From Streptomyces sp. NRRL S-31 (GTDB taxonomy: Bacteria; Actinomycetota; Actinomycetes; Streptomycetales; Streptomycetaceae), in contig NZ_JOCB01000021.1 of the NCBI RefSeq assembly GCF_000718775.1, forward strand, positions 1 to 64,000: 64,000 nt of DNA, written 5' to 3'. The translations under genes were made by a program, and so were the position numbers. The notes under the pieces are model-generated. The model was not told the origin of the DNA. It saw only the letters and a list, made by a program, of their open reading frames with translations, and did not search any database. Below are positions 1-13,140 of this stretch, in pieces (positions within the stretch are counted from its first letter, which is position 1; the number at the start of each line of letters is the position of its first letter).

Positions 1-2460
1 GGTGCGGGCGGGCCGGCCGTTCCCGCCGCTGCGGCCGGCGGGGCGCGGGGCGAGGCGCCGGCCGCGGCCGGTCCGGTGGGGGTTCCGCCGGGGGCGACGC
101 CCTGGGCCGGGACCGACACGAACGCGGAGTCCGGCGAGGACGACCGTTCCGTACCGCTGCCCGCGACGGTGTTCGCGCCGCCGTTGGGTGACGTGGACGG
201 TGCGCCGCGCCCGCCGGGGTCGGTGCCGGACGCGCCGACGGCGCTGATGTCGGGTGGCAGCGCGCTGCCGCCGACGGCGGTCGTGCCGGCGCTCGACGCG
301 CCGGGCACCCAGGGGGGTGCGCCGGGTGCCGGTCAGGGTGGCACGCCCACGCCGCCTCGGGGCGCGCCGGTCGACGGTCAGGCACCGGCGGCTCCGGGCA
401 CCCCGCCGCCGGGTGTGCCGCCGTACCCTCCGGCGCACGGCACGGCACCCGGCGTGCCGGGTGCCCCGCAGGGCGGCACGCCGCCGCCCCCGCCGCCGTC
501 GGCCCCGTCGTACGGCTATCCGCCGCCTCCGGGCGGGCCGGGGTACGGGTATCCGCAGGCGCCGGGCGGTGCGCCGGACGCGCCGCGGCCTCCGGCGGGT
601 CAGGGTCCGGTTGCGGGCCAGGATCAGGGCCAGGGTCCGGTTCGGGGTCAGGGCCAGGATCAGGGGTTGAACCAGGGCCCGGTTCAGGGCCGGGGTCCGG
701 GTCAGGGTGCGGGGGCGCCCGCGCGGCCGCTCGCGCCGCACGCCGGGGACATAGCGGACGCCGCGACGAGCAAGGCGGCGCCGCCGCCGAAGAAGGCGCG
801 CGGGGGAGCGGGTGCGCCGCCTCCGCCACCGGGTGCCCCGGGTGTCCCGGGCGCGCCGGGCGCACGCCCGGGCAGCGTGCCGCCGCCCGGGCCGGGTGCG
901 CCCGCGGGCGGGTACGTGCCGACGCAGCTGGTGTCGTCCCTCGGTCCTGAGGGCCCCGAGGGCCAGCAGGGCGGTCCGGGCGCGCCGGCCGGTCCGGGGG
1001 GCGCGGACGGGACCCGGGCACCGGGCGTGCCGCAGCCTCCGGGCGCCCCCGGCGTGCCACCGGGCGCTCCGGGCGGTACGCCTCCGGGTGGTGTGCACCA
1101 GGCGGCCACGATGTTCGCCGACCCGAACCGGCCGGGCACCGGCGCACCCCGGCCTCCGAGCGCCCCGGGCGCCCCGGGCATGCCTCTGCCACCTGCCGCT
1201 CCCGGCACCCCAGGTGCCCCGCAGCCCCCGCACGCCCCCGGTGCCCCGGCGCCCGGTGCCCCGGGTGCGCCTCGGGGACCCGTGCACCACGCCGAGACCG
1301 TGCTGTCCGCTCCGCCGGTGGCCGGTCCCGGCGTGCCTCCGCCGCCGCCCGCGCCCGGCGCACTCGGCGTGCCTCCGGGCGCTCCGGGTGCCCGGCCGCC
1401 GATGCCGCCCGGCGCGATGCCGCCCGGCGCGATGCCGCCGCCGGGGGCACCGGTGCCCGGGCAGGCGTACGGGTATCCGCAGGGTCAGCCGATGGTCGGC
1501 CCCGGTTACCAGGCCGTTCTGCGCTACCGCGCGCAGGACGGTTCCGAGCAGCAGCTGATCCGGCGTTCGGCGCCGGGTGTGCCGCACCCGGAGTGGCAGA
1601 TCTTCCACGAGCTGCGGGCCATGAACGTGCCGCCGGACCAGGTGCTGGAGCTGCACACCGAGCTGGAGTCGTGCGCGCTGCCGGGTGCCTACTGCGCGCG
1701 GATGATCCGCGAGCAGTGGCCGCAGGCGCGGATCACGAGCATCGCGCCGTACGGCACGGACCAGGCGAGCCGGCAGCAGGGCATGCACCAGTTGCTGGCC
1801 CACCAGGGCGAGCTGCACCAGGTGGCGGACGGTCCCGCGCGGCCGGCGCCGGTGCGGGCGCCGCTGCCGCCGGTGCAGGCCGTGCCGCCGATTCCGCCGG
1901 AGGGGGTCGCGCAGGAGCTGGCGGCGGCGTTCGGGCCGGGGATCTTCCGGTTCGAGCAGCAGGCGGTGTCCCGGCAGGGAGTGCCGCCGATCGTGGCGCA
2001 CACGCTGGTGGTGGCCGGACTGCCGCTGGACATGGGCCCGTTCTTCTGGGCGCAGGCGCAGCCGGGCCGGCCGGTGCCGACGCTGGCGGAGCTGGCGGCC
2101 GAGCGCGGGGTGCGGCCGGCGGCGGACGCGGGCTCGTACCTGGTGATGGGCACCGACTTCGGCAAGGCGGTGTGTGTGCAGTACGGGACGGCGAACATCG
2201 TGGCCGTGCCGGTGGAGGCGGGGCCGGGCGGTGCGCCGGTGCCGCCGCAGTTCGTCAACACGGGGCTGCCGGAGTTCGCGCGGTGCCTGGCGCTGCTGGG
2301 CCGGATGTGGCGGCTGCGGTACGGGCTGAACCAGGAGCAGGCGGGCCGCTGGACCGTCGACTTCCAGGCGCAGCTGGCGGCGCTGGACCCGGCGGCGCTC
2401 GGTTCGCCGGAGAGCTGGTGGTCGGTGCTGCTGGAGCAGATGTGGGACGGGCTGTTGTAG
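1..2460 (+). CDS. Proline-rich protein with XOO_2897-type deaminase and SUKH-4-like domains (5'-truncated by window)
   Basis: The frame is open from base 1, so the true start lies upstream; GTG at 76 is only the first in-window candidate. About 500 residues are low-complexity Pro/Gly/Ala with many GAPG-type units. Near 1500 a globular region begins. Its HTE triad (1654-1662) and Cys codons at 1672 and 1693 (CALPGAYC) fit the zinc site and catalytic Glu of an XOO_2897-like nucleic-acid/nucleotide deaminase. The last ~190 residues (from about 1900, ending WWSVLLEQMWDGLL) resemble the SUKH-4 immunity family. In polymorphic toxin systems these are toxin and antitoxin folds; here they share one chain. 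No signal peptide can be assessed. The domain calls are from motif memory and the biological role is inference. Confidence 0.72.
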   Translation, partial: GAGGPAVPAAAAGGARGEAPAAAGPVGVPPGATPWAGTDTNAESGEDDRSVPLPATVFAPPLGDVDGAPRPPGSVPDAPTALMSGGSALPPTAVVPALDAPGTQGGAPGAGQGGTPTPPRGAPVDGQAPAAPGTPPPGVPPYPPAHGTAPGVPGAPQGGTPPPPPPSAPSYGYPPPPGGPGYGYPQAPGGAPDAPRPPAGQGPVAGQDQGQGPVRGQGQDQGLNQGPVQGRGPGQGAGAPARPLAPHAGDIADAATSKAAPPPKKARGGAGAPPPPPGAPGVPGAPGARPGSVPPPGPGAPAGGYVPTQLVSSLGPEGPEGQQGGPGAPAGPGGADGTRAPGVPQPPGAPGVPPGAPGGTPPGGVHQAATMFADPNRPGTGAPRPPSAPGAPGMPLPPAAPGTPGAPQPPHAPGAPAPGAPGAPRGPVHHAETVLSAPPVAGPGVPPPPPAPGALGVPPGAPGARPPMPPGAMPPGAMPPPGAPVPGQAYGYPQGQPMVGPGYQAVLRYRAQDGSEQQLIRRSAPGVPHPEWQIFHELRAMNVPPDQVLELHTELESCALPGAYCARMIREQWPQARITSIAPYGTDQASRQQGMHQLLAHQGELHQVADGPARPAPVRAPLPPVQAVPPIPPEGVAQELAAAFGPGIFRFEQQAVSRQGVPPIVAHTLVVAGLPLDMGPFFWAQAQPGRPVPTLAELAAERGVRPAADAGSYLVMGTDFGKAVCVQYGTANIVAVPVEAGPGGAPVPPQFVNTGLPEFARCLALLGRMWRLRYGLNQEQAGRWTVDFQAQLAALDPAALGSPESWWSVLLEQMWDGLL

Positions 2461-2490
2461 GGAGTCCGCCGCCCGTCGGGCGGTGTGAGT

Positions 2491-2535
2491 CGTCGGGCCC
2501 TTCACGCGTGCGCGTGAAGGGCCCGACGCGTTTTC
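2491..2535 (+). terminator. Strong hairpin terminator after the deaminase/SUKH gene
   Basis: An 18-bp perfect inverted repeat (arms 2491-2508 and 2511-2528, GGGCCCTTCACGCG-type arms) is followed by a short T run (2531-2534). It separates this gene from the coiled-coil gene downstream. Confidence 0.8.
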
Positions 2536-2640
2536 CCGTGGGTGCTGCGGAGTGTCGTGTTATGAACTGATACGTCCGATCCATCAAGATGTGCACGAAA
2601 TCATCCTGTCGTGTATGTCCGGTGGAGAGGAGTCCCCAGG

Positions 2641-3528
2641 GTGAGCAGCGCATCGATGCCGCCGCACGGCTTCGCGACCGTCCGGGGGCGCGGCTACCGC
2701 CCCGAGCAGATCGACGCGTTCCTGGAGGCGCTGTCCGACGACCGGGACGCCGCCTGGGAGCGCGCCGCCCGGCTGACCGTGCTCGCCAGGGACATGGAGG
2801 CGGAGGCCGTACGCGCGCGTGAGGAGGTCGCCCAGCTCGTGCCGCAGACGTACGAGGCGCTCGGCGACGGCGCGCGGCGCCTGTTCCAGCGTGTGCGGGA
2901 GGAGGCGGCGGATCTGCTGGAGCGGACGCGGCGGGCGGCCCAGGAACAGATCGCGCAGGCCGAGTCGCGCGGCGACCGGGTGCGCCGGGCGGCGGCGGAG
3001 GCGGCGGAGGCGATCCGCGCGGAGGCCGACGAACACGCCCGTCGGCGGCTGGTCGCCGCGCAGGCCGAGGCCGACGGGATCCGGGCCGCGGCCCGGCACG
3101 ACGTGAAGGCGGAGCGCGGGCAGGCGCTCGCCGTGCTGCGCGAGGCGCGGCAACTCGGCACGGGCGCGCTCACCGAGCTCTCCGGGGAGCAGGCCGAGCG
3201 CTGGGCCGCGGCCGAGCGCGAGGAGGCCGAGCGGATGGCGGCGCTGGACGCCGCGCACGCCGAGCGGGCGAGCCGGGCCGAGGCCGCGCTGGCGGAGGCC
3301 ACGCGGGCCCTGGCGGAGGCGGAGGAGTACGGCCTGCGCTGTCAGGAGGCGGCCCGCGCGCGTGCCGTGGAGATCGTCGCCGAGGCGCGCGTGCGCGAGG
3401 AGCTGATCGCCCAGGAGACCGAGCGGGTGCTGCGCGAGCACGGCGACACCTGGGACGACGTGCAGGCGCACATGGACTCCGTGCGGGACAGCCTCATCTC
3501 GCTGACCGGCCGGGTGGCGATGGAGTAG
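2641..3528 (+). CDS. DivIVA-like coiled-coil protein (often annotated cellulose-binding protein)
   Basis: 295 residues from GTG 2641, chosen because GGAGAGGAG lies just upstream (about 2623-2631); an ATG at 2611 is in frame but has no such site. The N-terminus GFATVRGRGYRPEQIDAFLE matches the DivIVA-type entry motif, in which GY..EQ(V/I)DAFL precedes a coiled coil. The rest is almost entirely Ala/Glu/Arg heptad-like sequence to residue ~290. No membrane segment is seen. Streptomyces carries several such proteins; DivIVA and Scy relatives organise polar growth, but a polar role here is only inferred. The old name cellulose-binding protein has no support in the sequence. Confidence 0.75.
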   Translation: MSSASMPPHGFATVRGRGYRPEQIDAFLEALSDDRDAAWERAARLTVLARDMEAEAVRAREEVAQLVPQTYEALGDGARRLFQRVREEAADLLERTRRAAQEQIAQAESRGDRVRRAAAEAAEAIRAEADEHARRRLVAAQAEADGIRAAARHDVKAERGQALAVLREARQLGTGALTELSGEQAERWAAAEREEAERMAALDAAHAERASRAEAALAEATRALAEAEEYGLRCQEAARARAVEIVAEARVREELIAQETERVLREHGDTWDDVQAHMDSVRDSLISLTGRVAME

Positions 3529-3660
3529 CGCGGCCGGCGCCCGGGCACCGTCCCCCGCGCGTCACCGCGGGGCGCGTGTCGCAGCGTCGCCCCCGGGCCG
3601 CGGAGGCGCGGTGCCGGCCGCCCCCGGCGGAAGGCGCGTTCCAAGGGCCGCAAGAGCCGT

Positions 3661-5156
3661 TCACTCCTGGAGTACCGGGAACCGCCGGGGCGCGACCAGC
3701 AGCAGCACCACGAACGCCACGGCGGCCGCGCCCGCCGCCCCCAGGTACACCGCGTGCACCGCCCCGGCGATCGCCCGCCGGGTCGCCTCCGGGGCCGTAC
3801 CGGCGTCCAGTGCCCGGGTGACGGAGTCCAGGTCGCCCGCCCCGCCCAGCCGTGCGGCCAGCACCCCGTTGGCGACGGCGCCGAACAGGGACGCGCCGAG
3901 GGTCTGCCGGTCTGCCGGCAGAACAGGACCGAGGCGGTCGTGGTGCCCCGCTCCGACCAGCCCACGGTCGACTGCACCCCGACGAGCAGCGGCAGCTGGA
4001 ACAGGCCCAGCGCCCCGCCCAGCAGCAGCATCAGCAGCGCCGGCTGCCACCACGAGCCGGGGTAGGGCAGGAACGGGAACGCGCACAGGAGCAGCGCCGC
4101 CAGGCCGATGCCGAGCAGCGCGGTGTCCCGGAAGCCGATGCGCCGGTAGACGTGCTGGCTCAGCGCGGCGGAGACCGGCCAGCTCAGCGTCCACACCGAC
4201 AGCACGAACCCGGCGGCGACCGGCGCGAGCCCCAGCACCGACTGCGCGTACGTCGGCAGGAACACCGCCGGGGCCACCATCAGCAGCCCCAGCGCGCCGA
4301 GCGCCAGGTTGACGGCCGCGATGGTGCGGCGCCGCCACACCCAGCCCGGGATGATCGGCTCCGCCGCCCGCCGTTCCACGGCCACGACCACGCAGACGAG
4401 GGCGAGACCCGTGCCGAAGAGGGCCAGCGACGGCGCCGACAGCCACGGCCAGGCGACGCCGCCCTGCACCAGCGCGGTCAGCAGCACACCGCCGGCCGCG
4501 AACACCGCGAGGGCGCCGCCCCAGTCCACGCGCGCGCGGGGCGCCTTCTCCCGCTCCGGCTCGTGCAGGTGACGGACGACCAGCCAGAGGGCGGTGACGC
4601 CGATCGGCAGGTTGACCAGGAAGATCCAGCGCCAGTCGGCGTACGCGGCGAGGACTCCGCCGAGTCCGGGCCCGGCCACCGACGAGACCGCCCAGACGGT
4701 GGAGAGCCGGGACTGGATCCGCGGGCGCTCCGCCAGCGGGTACAGGTCGGCGGCCAGGGTCTGCACGGTGCCCTGCAACGCCCCGCCGCCCAGGCCCTGC
4801 ACGATCCGGAACGCGATCAGCGACCCCATGTTCCAGGCCGCCGCGCACAGCAGCGAACCCAGCAGGAACACGGTCGCGCCCACCACCAGCACCGGTTTGC
4901 GGCCGAAGGTGTCGGACAGCTTGCCGTACACGGGGAGCGTGACGGTGACGGCGAGCAGGTAGCCGGAGAACAGCCACGAGAAGACGGAGAACCCGCCGAG
5001 GTCGCCGACGATCTGCGGGACGGCCGTGGAGACGATGGTGGAGTCGAGCGCGGCCAGGGCCATCGCCAGCATCAGCGCGGCCACGACCGCCCCGCGCCGC
5101 CGGTCTCCGTGGCGTCGGGCCGTGCCGCCGCGTATCGCCGGTCGTGTACTCCCCAC
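3661..5156 (-). pseudogene. MFS drug exporter (14-TM DHA2 type), apparent one-base frameshift
   Basis: GTG 5156 follows GGGAGGGG. The reading gives a typical major-facilitator exporter: N-terminal Arg-rich segment, TM1 with LDSTIVSTAVPQI, motif A-like GKLSDTFGRKP, and motif C-like VAGPGLGG. Near 3905-3920 the frame that carried TTTASVLFCRQTG breaks. Homology continues one frame over with QTLGASLFGAVANG and further TM helices to the stop at 3661. Family sequence expects CRQTGQTLGASLF, so one base appears missing in a short CGGCAGACC repeat. This is either a recently inactivated pseudogene or a sequencing error. If intact the protein would be about 498 residues. It is convergent with the coiled-coil gene and divergent from the ABC transporter. 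Confidence 0.75.
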
Positions 5157-5299
5157 CGCGCACCCCTCCCGTGCTTCCCGCCGGAAGCTACCCCGTTGCC
5201 CCCTGCATCCATGTCCGCGATCCCGGCTTTCCGCGGGACCGGGGCCCCTGCCCGGCACCGGCGGCGAGGCCCGCCGAAGGGTGCGGCGACCCCGAGAAC

Positions 5300-5321
5300 G
5301 GCTCCACCCCGAGGTGGAGCC
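5300..5321. other. Perfect 9-bp hairpin in the 5157-5601 intergenic region
   Basis: GGCTCCACC (5300-5308) and GGTGGAGCC (5313-5321) flank a CCGA loop. The divergent intergenic region of about 445 bases also holds a GGGG-TTTA-CCCC palindrome (5459-5470) next to TTGACG (5451), a possible -35 element for the ABC operon. There is no obvious gene. The regulator is unknown. Confidence 0.45.
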
Positions 5322-5601
5322 CCCCTAGGGGTTCCTCCGTACCCCGGCTCCGGGAGGGGTCGTCCCGGCGGAGGACGAGACCGCGGGCGGGTCCTCCGTA
5401 ATCTGGCCGTATGCCGTCGGGGGGCGGCACGGGGGTGGTCCACCGCACGGTTGACGGTGGGGTTTACCCCCCGGAAAGAGGGGGCTCCGCACCAGCGCGC
5501 GGCACTCCCGCCGACCGCCAGACTCATCGGCGTATCCAAGACGACCTTCCGGCACTCCGGGCCACCGGCACCGACGTGTCAACCGACATAGGAGACATAC
5601 C

Positions 5602-6390
5602 GTGACATCGGCTGTGACCATTCCCAGGCACGGGGGCACTGGAGGGCGTACGGCCGTTGCCGCGCGGGCACGGCAGGTCGTGAAGGCGTACGGGTCCGGC
5701 GAGACCCGCGTTGTCGCCCTGGACCACGTCGACGTGGACATCGCCCGCGGCCGGTTCACCGCGATCATGGGCCCGTCCGGGTCCGGCAAGTCCACCCTGA
5801 TGCACTGCCTCGCCGGACTCGACACCGTGACGAGCGGTCAGATCCACCTGGACGAGACCGAGATCACCGGCCTGAAGGACAAGAAGCTCACCCAGCTGCG
5901 CCGGGACCGGATCGGCTTCATCTTCCAGGCGTTCAACCTGCTGCCCACGCTGAACGCCCTGGAGAACATCACGCTGCCCATGGACATAGCCGGCCGCAAG
6001 CCCGACCGGGCCTGGCTGGAGCGGGTGGTGGACACCGTCGGGCTCACCGGACGGCTCAGGCACCGCCCGACCCAGCTCTCCGGCGGCCAGCAGCAGCGCG
6101 TCGCCGTGGCCCGTGCCCTCGCCGCCCGCCCGGAGATCATCTTCGGGGACGAGCCGACCGGAAACCTCGACTCGCGCGCGGGCGCCGAGATCCTCGGCTT
6201 CCTGCGCCGCTCGGTGGACGAACTCGGCCAGACCATCGTCATGGTCACCCACGACCCCGTGGCCGCCTCCTACGCCGACCGCGTGCTCTACCTCGCCGAC
6301 GGCCGGATCGTCGACGAGATGTACCAGCCGACGGCCGATCAGGTCCTGGACCGGATGAAGGACTTCGACGCCCGGGGGCGTACGTCATGA
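5602..6390 (+). CDS. ABC transporter ATP-binding protein, LolD/MacB type
   Basis: 262 residues from GTG 5602 with AGGAG seven bases upstream. Walker A GPSGSGKST (57-65), Q-loop FIFQAFNLLP (~107-116), signature LSGGQQQR (159-166), Walker B IIFGDEP (179-185) and the His switch MVTHDP are all present, so it should be active. GSGETRVVALDHV and the FtsX-like partner place it in the MacB/LolD/BceA superfamily. These ATPases drive mechanotransmission rather than classical import. It overlaps the permease by four bases (ATGA at 6387), indicating translational coupling. A close paralogue is at 36895-37665. Substrate unknown. Confidence 0.93.
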   Translation: MTSAVTIPRHGGTGGRTAVAARARQVVKAYGSGETRVVALDHVDVDIARGRFTAIMGPSGSGKSTLMHCLAGLDTVTSGQIHLDETEITGLKDKKLTQLRRDRIGFIFQAFNLLPTLNALENITLPMDIAGRKPDRAWLERVVDTVGLTGRLRHRPTQLSGGQQQRVAVARALAARPEIIFGDEPTGNLDSRAGAEILGFLRRSVDELGQTIVMVTHDPVAASYADRVLYLADGRIVDEMYQPTADQVLDRMKDFDARGRTS

Positions 6391-8969
6391 CCGTCCTGAA
6401 GACCTCGATGCGCAACTTCGTCGCGCACAAGGGCCGCATGGCGCTGTCGGCGGTCGCGGTCCTGCTGTCCGTGGCGTTCGTCTGCGGCACGCTGGTGTTC
6501 ACCGACACCATGAACACCACCTTCGACAAGCTGTTCCAGGCGACCTCCTCGGACGTCACGGTCAGCCCCGAGAGCGCCTCCGACGACGGCGAGACCACCT
6601 CCCGCACCGGCAAGCCGCCGGTCCTGCCCGCCTCCGTCGTCGGTGCGGCCCGCGGGGCCGAGGGCGTGAAGTCGGCGGAGGGCGCGGTGGTCTCCACCTC
6701 GGTGACCGTCGTCGACGGCGGCAAGGAGAAGCTGTCGCCCAGCAGCGGCGCCCCCACCATCGTGGGCAACTGGAACGGCAACGACGCCCGCACCATGGAG
6801 ATCACCTCCGGTGCGGCGCCCAAGGGCCCGGACCAGATCATGGTCGACGCCGACACCGCCGACAAGCACGGCCTGAGGCTCGGCGACGAGATCGGCGTGA
6901 TCACGGTCGTCGGCACGCACCACGCGCGCGTGTCCGGCATCGCCGCGTTCAAGGTCACCAACCCCGGCGCGGCGATCTTCTACCTGGACACCGAGACCGC
7001 CCAGCGGACCCTGATCGGACGGACCGGCGTCTACACCGGCGTCAGCGTCACCGCCGCCCCCGGCGTGAGCGACGAGCGGCTGAAGCGGAACGTCACCGCC
7101 GTCCTCGGCCACGGCTACAAGGTGCAGACCGCCAAGGAGGTCGCCGCCGCCAACCAGAAGGAGGTCCAGAGCCTCCTCAACGTCATGAAGTACGCGATGC
7201 TCGGCTTCGCCGGGATCGCCTTCCTCGTCGGCATCTTCCTGATCATCAACACCTTCTCCATGCTGGTCGCCCAGCGCACCCGCGAGATCGGCCTGATGCG
7301 CGCCATCGGCTCCTCCCGCAAGCAGGTCAACCGCTCGGTGCTGGTCGAGGCGCTGCTGCTCGGCGTCGTCGGCTCCGCGCTCGGTGTCGGCGCGGGCGTC
7401 GGCATCGCGGTCGGCCTGATGAAGCTCATGGGCCAGATGGGCATGCACCTGTCCACCGACGACCTCACCGTCGCCTGGACCACCCCCGCCCTCGGCCTGC
7501 TCCTCGGCGTCGTCGTCACCGTCCTCGCCGCCTACCTGCCCGCCCGGCGCGCCGGCAAGGTCTCCCCGATGGCCGCCCTGCGCGACGCCCACGCCCCGGC
7601 CGGCGCCCGCTCCGGCGCCGTCCGCGCCGTCCTCGGCCTGCTGCTGACCGCCGCCGGAGCCTGGAGCCTGTACGCCGCCGCCTCCGCCGACCAGGCCAAG
7701 ACCGGCTCGGGCTGGCTGGGCCTCGGCGTGGTGACCACCCTGATCGGCTTCGTCGTCATCGGCCCGCTCCTCGCCGGCGGCCTGGTCCGCGTCCTCGGCG
7801 CGGTCATCCTGCGGATCTTCGGGCCCGTGGGCCGGATGGCCGAGCGCAACGCGCTGCGCAACCCGCGCCGCACCGGCGCCACCGGCGCCGCCCTGATGAT
7901 CGGCCTGGCCCTGGTCGCCTGCCTGTCGGTGGTCGGCTCCTCCATGGTGGCCTCCGCCACCGACCAGCTGGACAAGACCGTGGGCACGGACTTCATCATC
8001 CAGGGCGAGCAGCAGTACCAGATGGTCAAGCCCGAGACGGTCCGCAAGATCAAGAAGACGCCCGGCCTGGAGCGGGTCACCGAGTACAAGATCCTCGACG
8101 CCTCCCTCACCACCCCCGACGGCCGCACCACCACCAAGGAGACGATCAACGCGGCCGACCCGGGCTACGCGCAGGACGTGCGCACCAAGACCGTGGCCGG
8201 CACCCTCGCCGACGCCTACCGGCCCGGCTCGATGTCCGTCTTCGAGGGCTTCGCCAAGGAGCACCACGTCAAGCTCGGCTCCACCGTCGCGGTCCACTTC
8301 GAGGGCGGCAGGACGGCGAAGCTGACGGTCCGCGCGATCACCAGCGACGAGGTCGTCGTCGACAAGGGCGCGATGTACACCTCCATCGCCACCGTGAAGA
8401 CCCACGTCCCGGCCGACCGCATGCCCCTCGACCAGCTGGTCTTCGCCACCGCCCGGGACGGGCAGGAGACGGCCGCCTACCGGGCGCTGAAGTCGGTGCT
8501 GCGCGAGGACCCGGCCCTCACCGTGCGGGACCAGACCGACTACAAGAAGGCGCTGAAGGACCAGATCGGCCAGCTGCTCGACATGATCTACGGCCTGCTG
8601 GCGCTCGCGATCATCGTCGCCGTCCTCGGCGTGGTGAACACCCTGGCCCTGTCGGTGGTCGAGCGGACCCGGGAGATCGGCCTGATGCGGGCCATCGGCC
8701 TCTCCCGCCGCCAGCTGCGCCGCATGATCCGCCTGGAGTCCGTGGTGATCGCCGTCTTCGGCGCGCTGCTCGGCCTCGGCCTCGGCATGGGCTGGGGCGC
8801 CACCGCGCAGAAGCTCCTGGCGCTGGAGGGGCTGACGGTCCTGGAGATCCCCTGGCCGACGATCATCGGGGTCTTCGTCGGCTCGGCCTTCGTGGGCCTG
8901 TTCGCCGCGCTCGTCCCGGCGTTCCGGGCGGGCCGGATGAACGTGCTCGCCGCGATCGCCACCGACTAG
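6387..8969 (+). CDS. FtsX-like ABC permease with two FtsX modules
   Basis: 860 residues. An N-terminal membrane anchor (FVAHKGRMALSAVAVLLSVAFVCGTLVF) precedes a large extracytoplasmic domain. Next comes a three-helix FtsX module with the RTREIGLMRAIGSSRKQV motif (~300-320), two further helices, a second external domain, and a C-terminal FtsX module with ERTREIGLMRAIGLSRRQ. This doubled architecture (roughly 8-10 TM) is typical of actinobacterial MacB/LolC-like permeases that export or extract lipids, peptides or lipoproteins. It is translated from the ATGA overlap with the ATPase. The hairpin at 9018-9063 probably ends the operon. No nearby two-component system of the BceRS type is present. 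Confidence 0.92.
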   Translation: MTVLKTSMRNFVAHKGRMALSAVAVLLSVAFVCGTLVFTDTMNTTFDKLFQATSSDVTVSPESASDDGETTSRTGKPPVLPASVVGAARGAEGVKSAEGAVVSTSVTVVDGGKEKLSPSSGAPTIVGNWNGNDARTMEITSGAAPKGPDQIMVDADTADKHGLRLGDEIGVITVVGTHHARVSGIAAFKVTNPGAAIFYLDTETAQRTLIGRTGVYTGVSVTAAPGVSDERLKRNVTAVLGHGYKVQTAKEVAAANQKEVQSLLNVMKYAMLGFAGIAFLVGIFLIINTFSMLVAQRTREIGLMRAIGSSRKQVNRSVLVEALLLGVVGSALGVGAGVGIAVGLMKLMGQMGMHLSTDDLTVAWTTPALGLLLGVVVTVLAAYLPARRAGKVSPMAALRDAHAPAGARSGAVRAVLGLLLTAAGAWSLYAAASADQAKTGSGWLGLGVVTTLIGFVVIGPLLAGGLVRVLGAVILRIFGPVGRMAERNALRNPRRTGATGAALMIGLALVACLSVVGSSMVASATDQLDKTVGTDFIIQGEQQYQMVKPETVRKIKKTPGLERVTEYKILDASLTTPDGRTTTKETINAADPGYAQDVRTKTVAGTLADAYRPGSMSVFEGFAKEHHVKLGSTVAVHFEGGRTAKLTVRAITSDEVVVDKGAMYTSIATVKTHVPADRMPLDQLVFATARDGQETAAYRALKSVLREDPALTVRDQTDYKKALKDQIGQLLDMIYGLLALAIIVAVLGVVNTLALSVVERTREIGLMRAIGLSRRQLRRMIRLESVVIAVFGALLGLGLGMGWGATAQKLLALEGLTVLEIPWPTIIGVFVGSAFVGLFAALVPAFRAGRMNVLAAIATD

Positions 8970-9017
8970 CCGCACGGACCGGTCCGACGGCCACCGCACA
9001 CGGGGGTTGCGGAGGAG

Positions 9018-9063
9018 GACCCGGCGCCGGGAAGCCCCGAGGGGGGCCTCCCGGCGCCGGGTC
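9018..9063 (+). terminator. Hairpin terminator between the ABC operon and mfd
   Basis: Arms GACCCGGCGCCGGGA (9018-9032) and TCCCGGCGCCGGGTC (9049-9063) pair over 15 bp around a 16-base loop. There is no T tract, as is usual in Streptomyces. Confidence 0.7.
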
Positions 9064-9198
9064 GCGTGCCGTCCCGGACCCGGGCGTCGTCCACAGCCTC
9101 CCGCACCGCCGCCCGCACCGTCGTACGCTGGACAGCCCCGGCCCGTCACACGTGTCGGGTCCTTCGTGTTGCCGACACCCTGGACGGAAAACCCCTCC

Positions 9199-12729
<3,531 letters not shown>

Positions 12730-12788
12730 GGGGCTGAGTGTGGGGGTTTTCGGCTGAGGGGCGGGCGGGGCACGGGGGCCTGGACGGT

Positions 12789-12853
12789 CGGCGGGTGGTG
12801 CACGAGGCCCCGGGCCGGCCGACGGGTGGTGTACGAGGCGCCCCGGGCCGGCC
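12789..12853 (+). repeat. Imperfect ~31-bp tandem duplication in the mfd/HNH intergenic region
   Basis: Two adjacent copies of a GGGTGGTG(C/T)ACGAGGC unit ending CCCCGGGCCGGCC (12791-12820 and 12821-12853). The 12730-13140 gap also holds repeated TCCCG-type tracts (12895-12960) and no convincing gene. The promoter of the downstream lipoprotein gene should lie near 13050-13120. Confidence 0.6.
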
Positions 12854-13140
12854 GGGGGTGCGCCGGGTCCTGGACGGGGTGCGGGGCGCGCGCGGTGTCG
12901 TCCCGGCTGCCCTCCCGACTGTCCCGCCCGTCCCGCCTGTCCCGGCCGGCCGCCGGGCCGCCCTGGCGCCGGTCACCAGGTCGAGTGAACTGCCCCGCGT
13001 GCTGCCCCAGTTGCCCCCTGCTTGCCCCGTTGTGAGCCGTTAACGCCCCATCTGCTGGGCGCTCGGGGGACGTTACGGTGGGGAGCGGAACGATCCGCCC
13101 CCACCAAAGAGGCGGACCAGCACGAGCAAGGGGGCGCACC

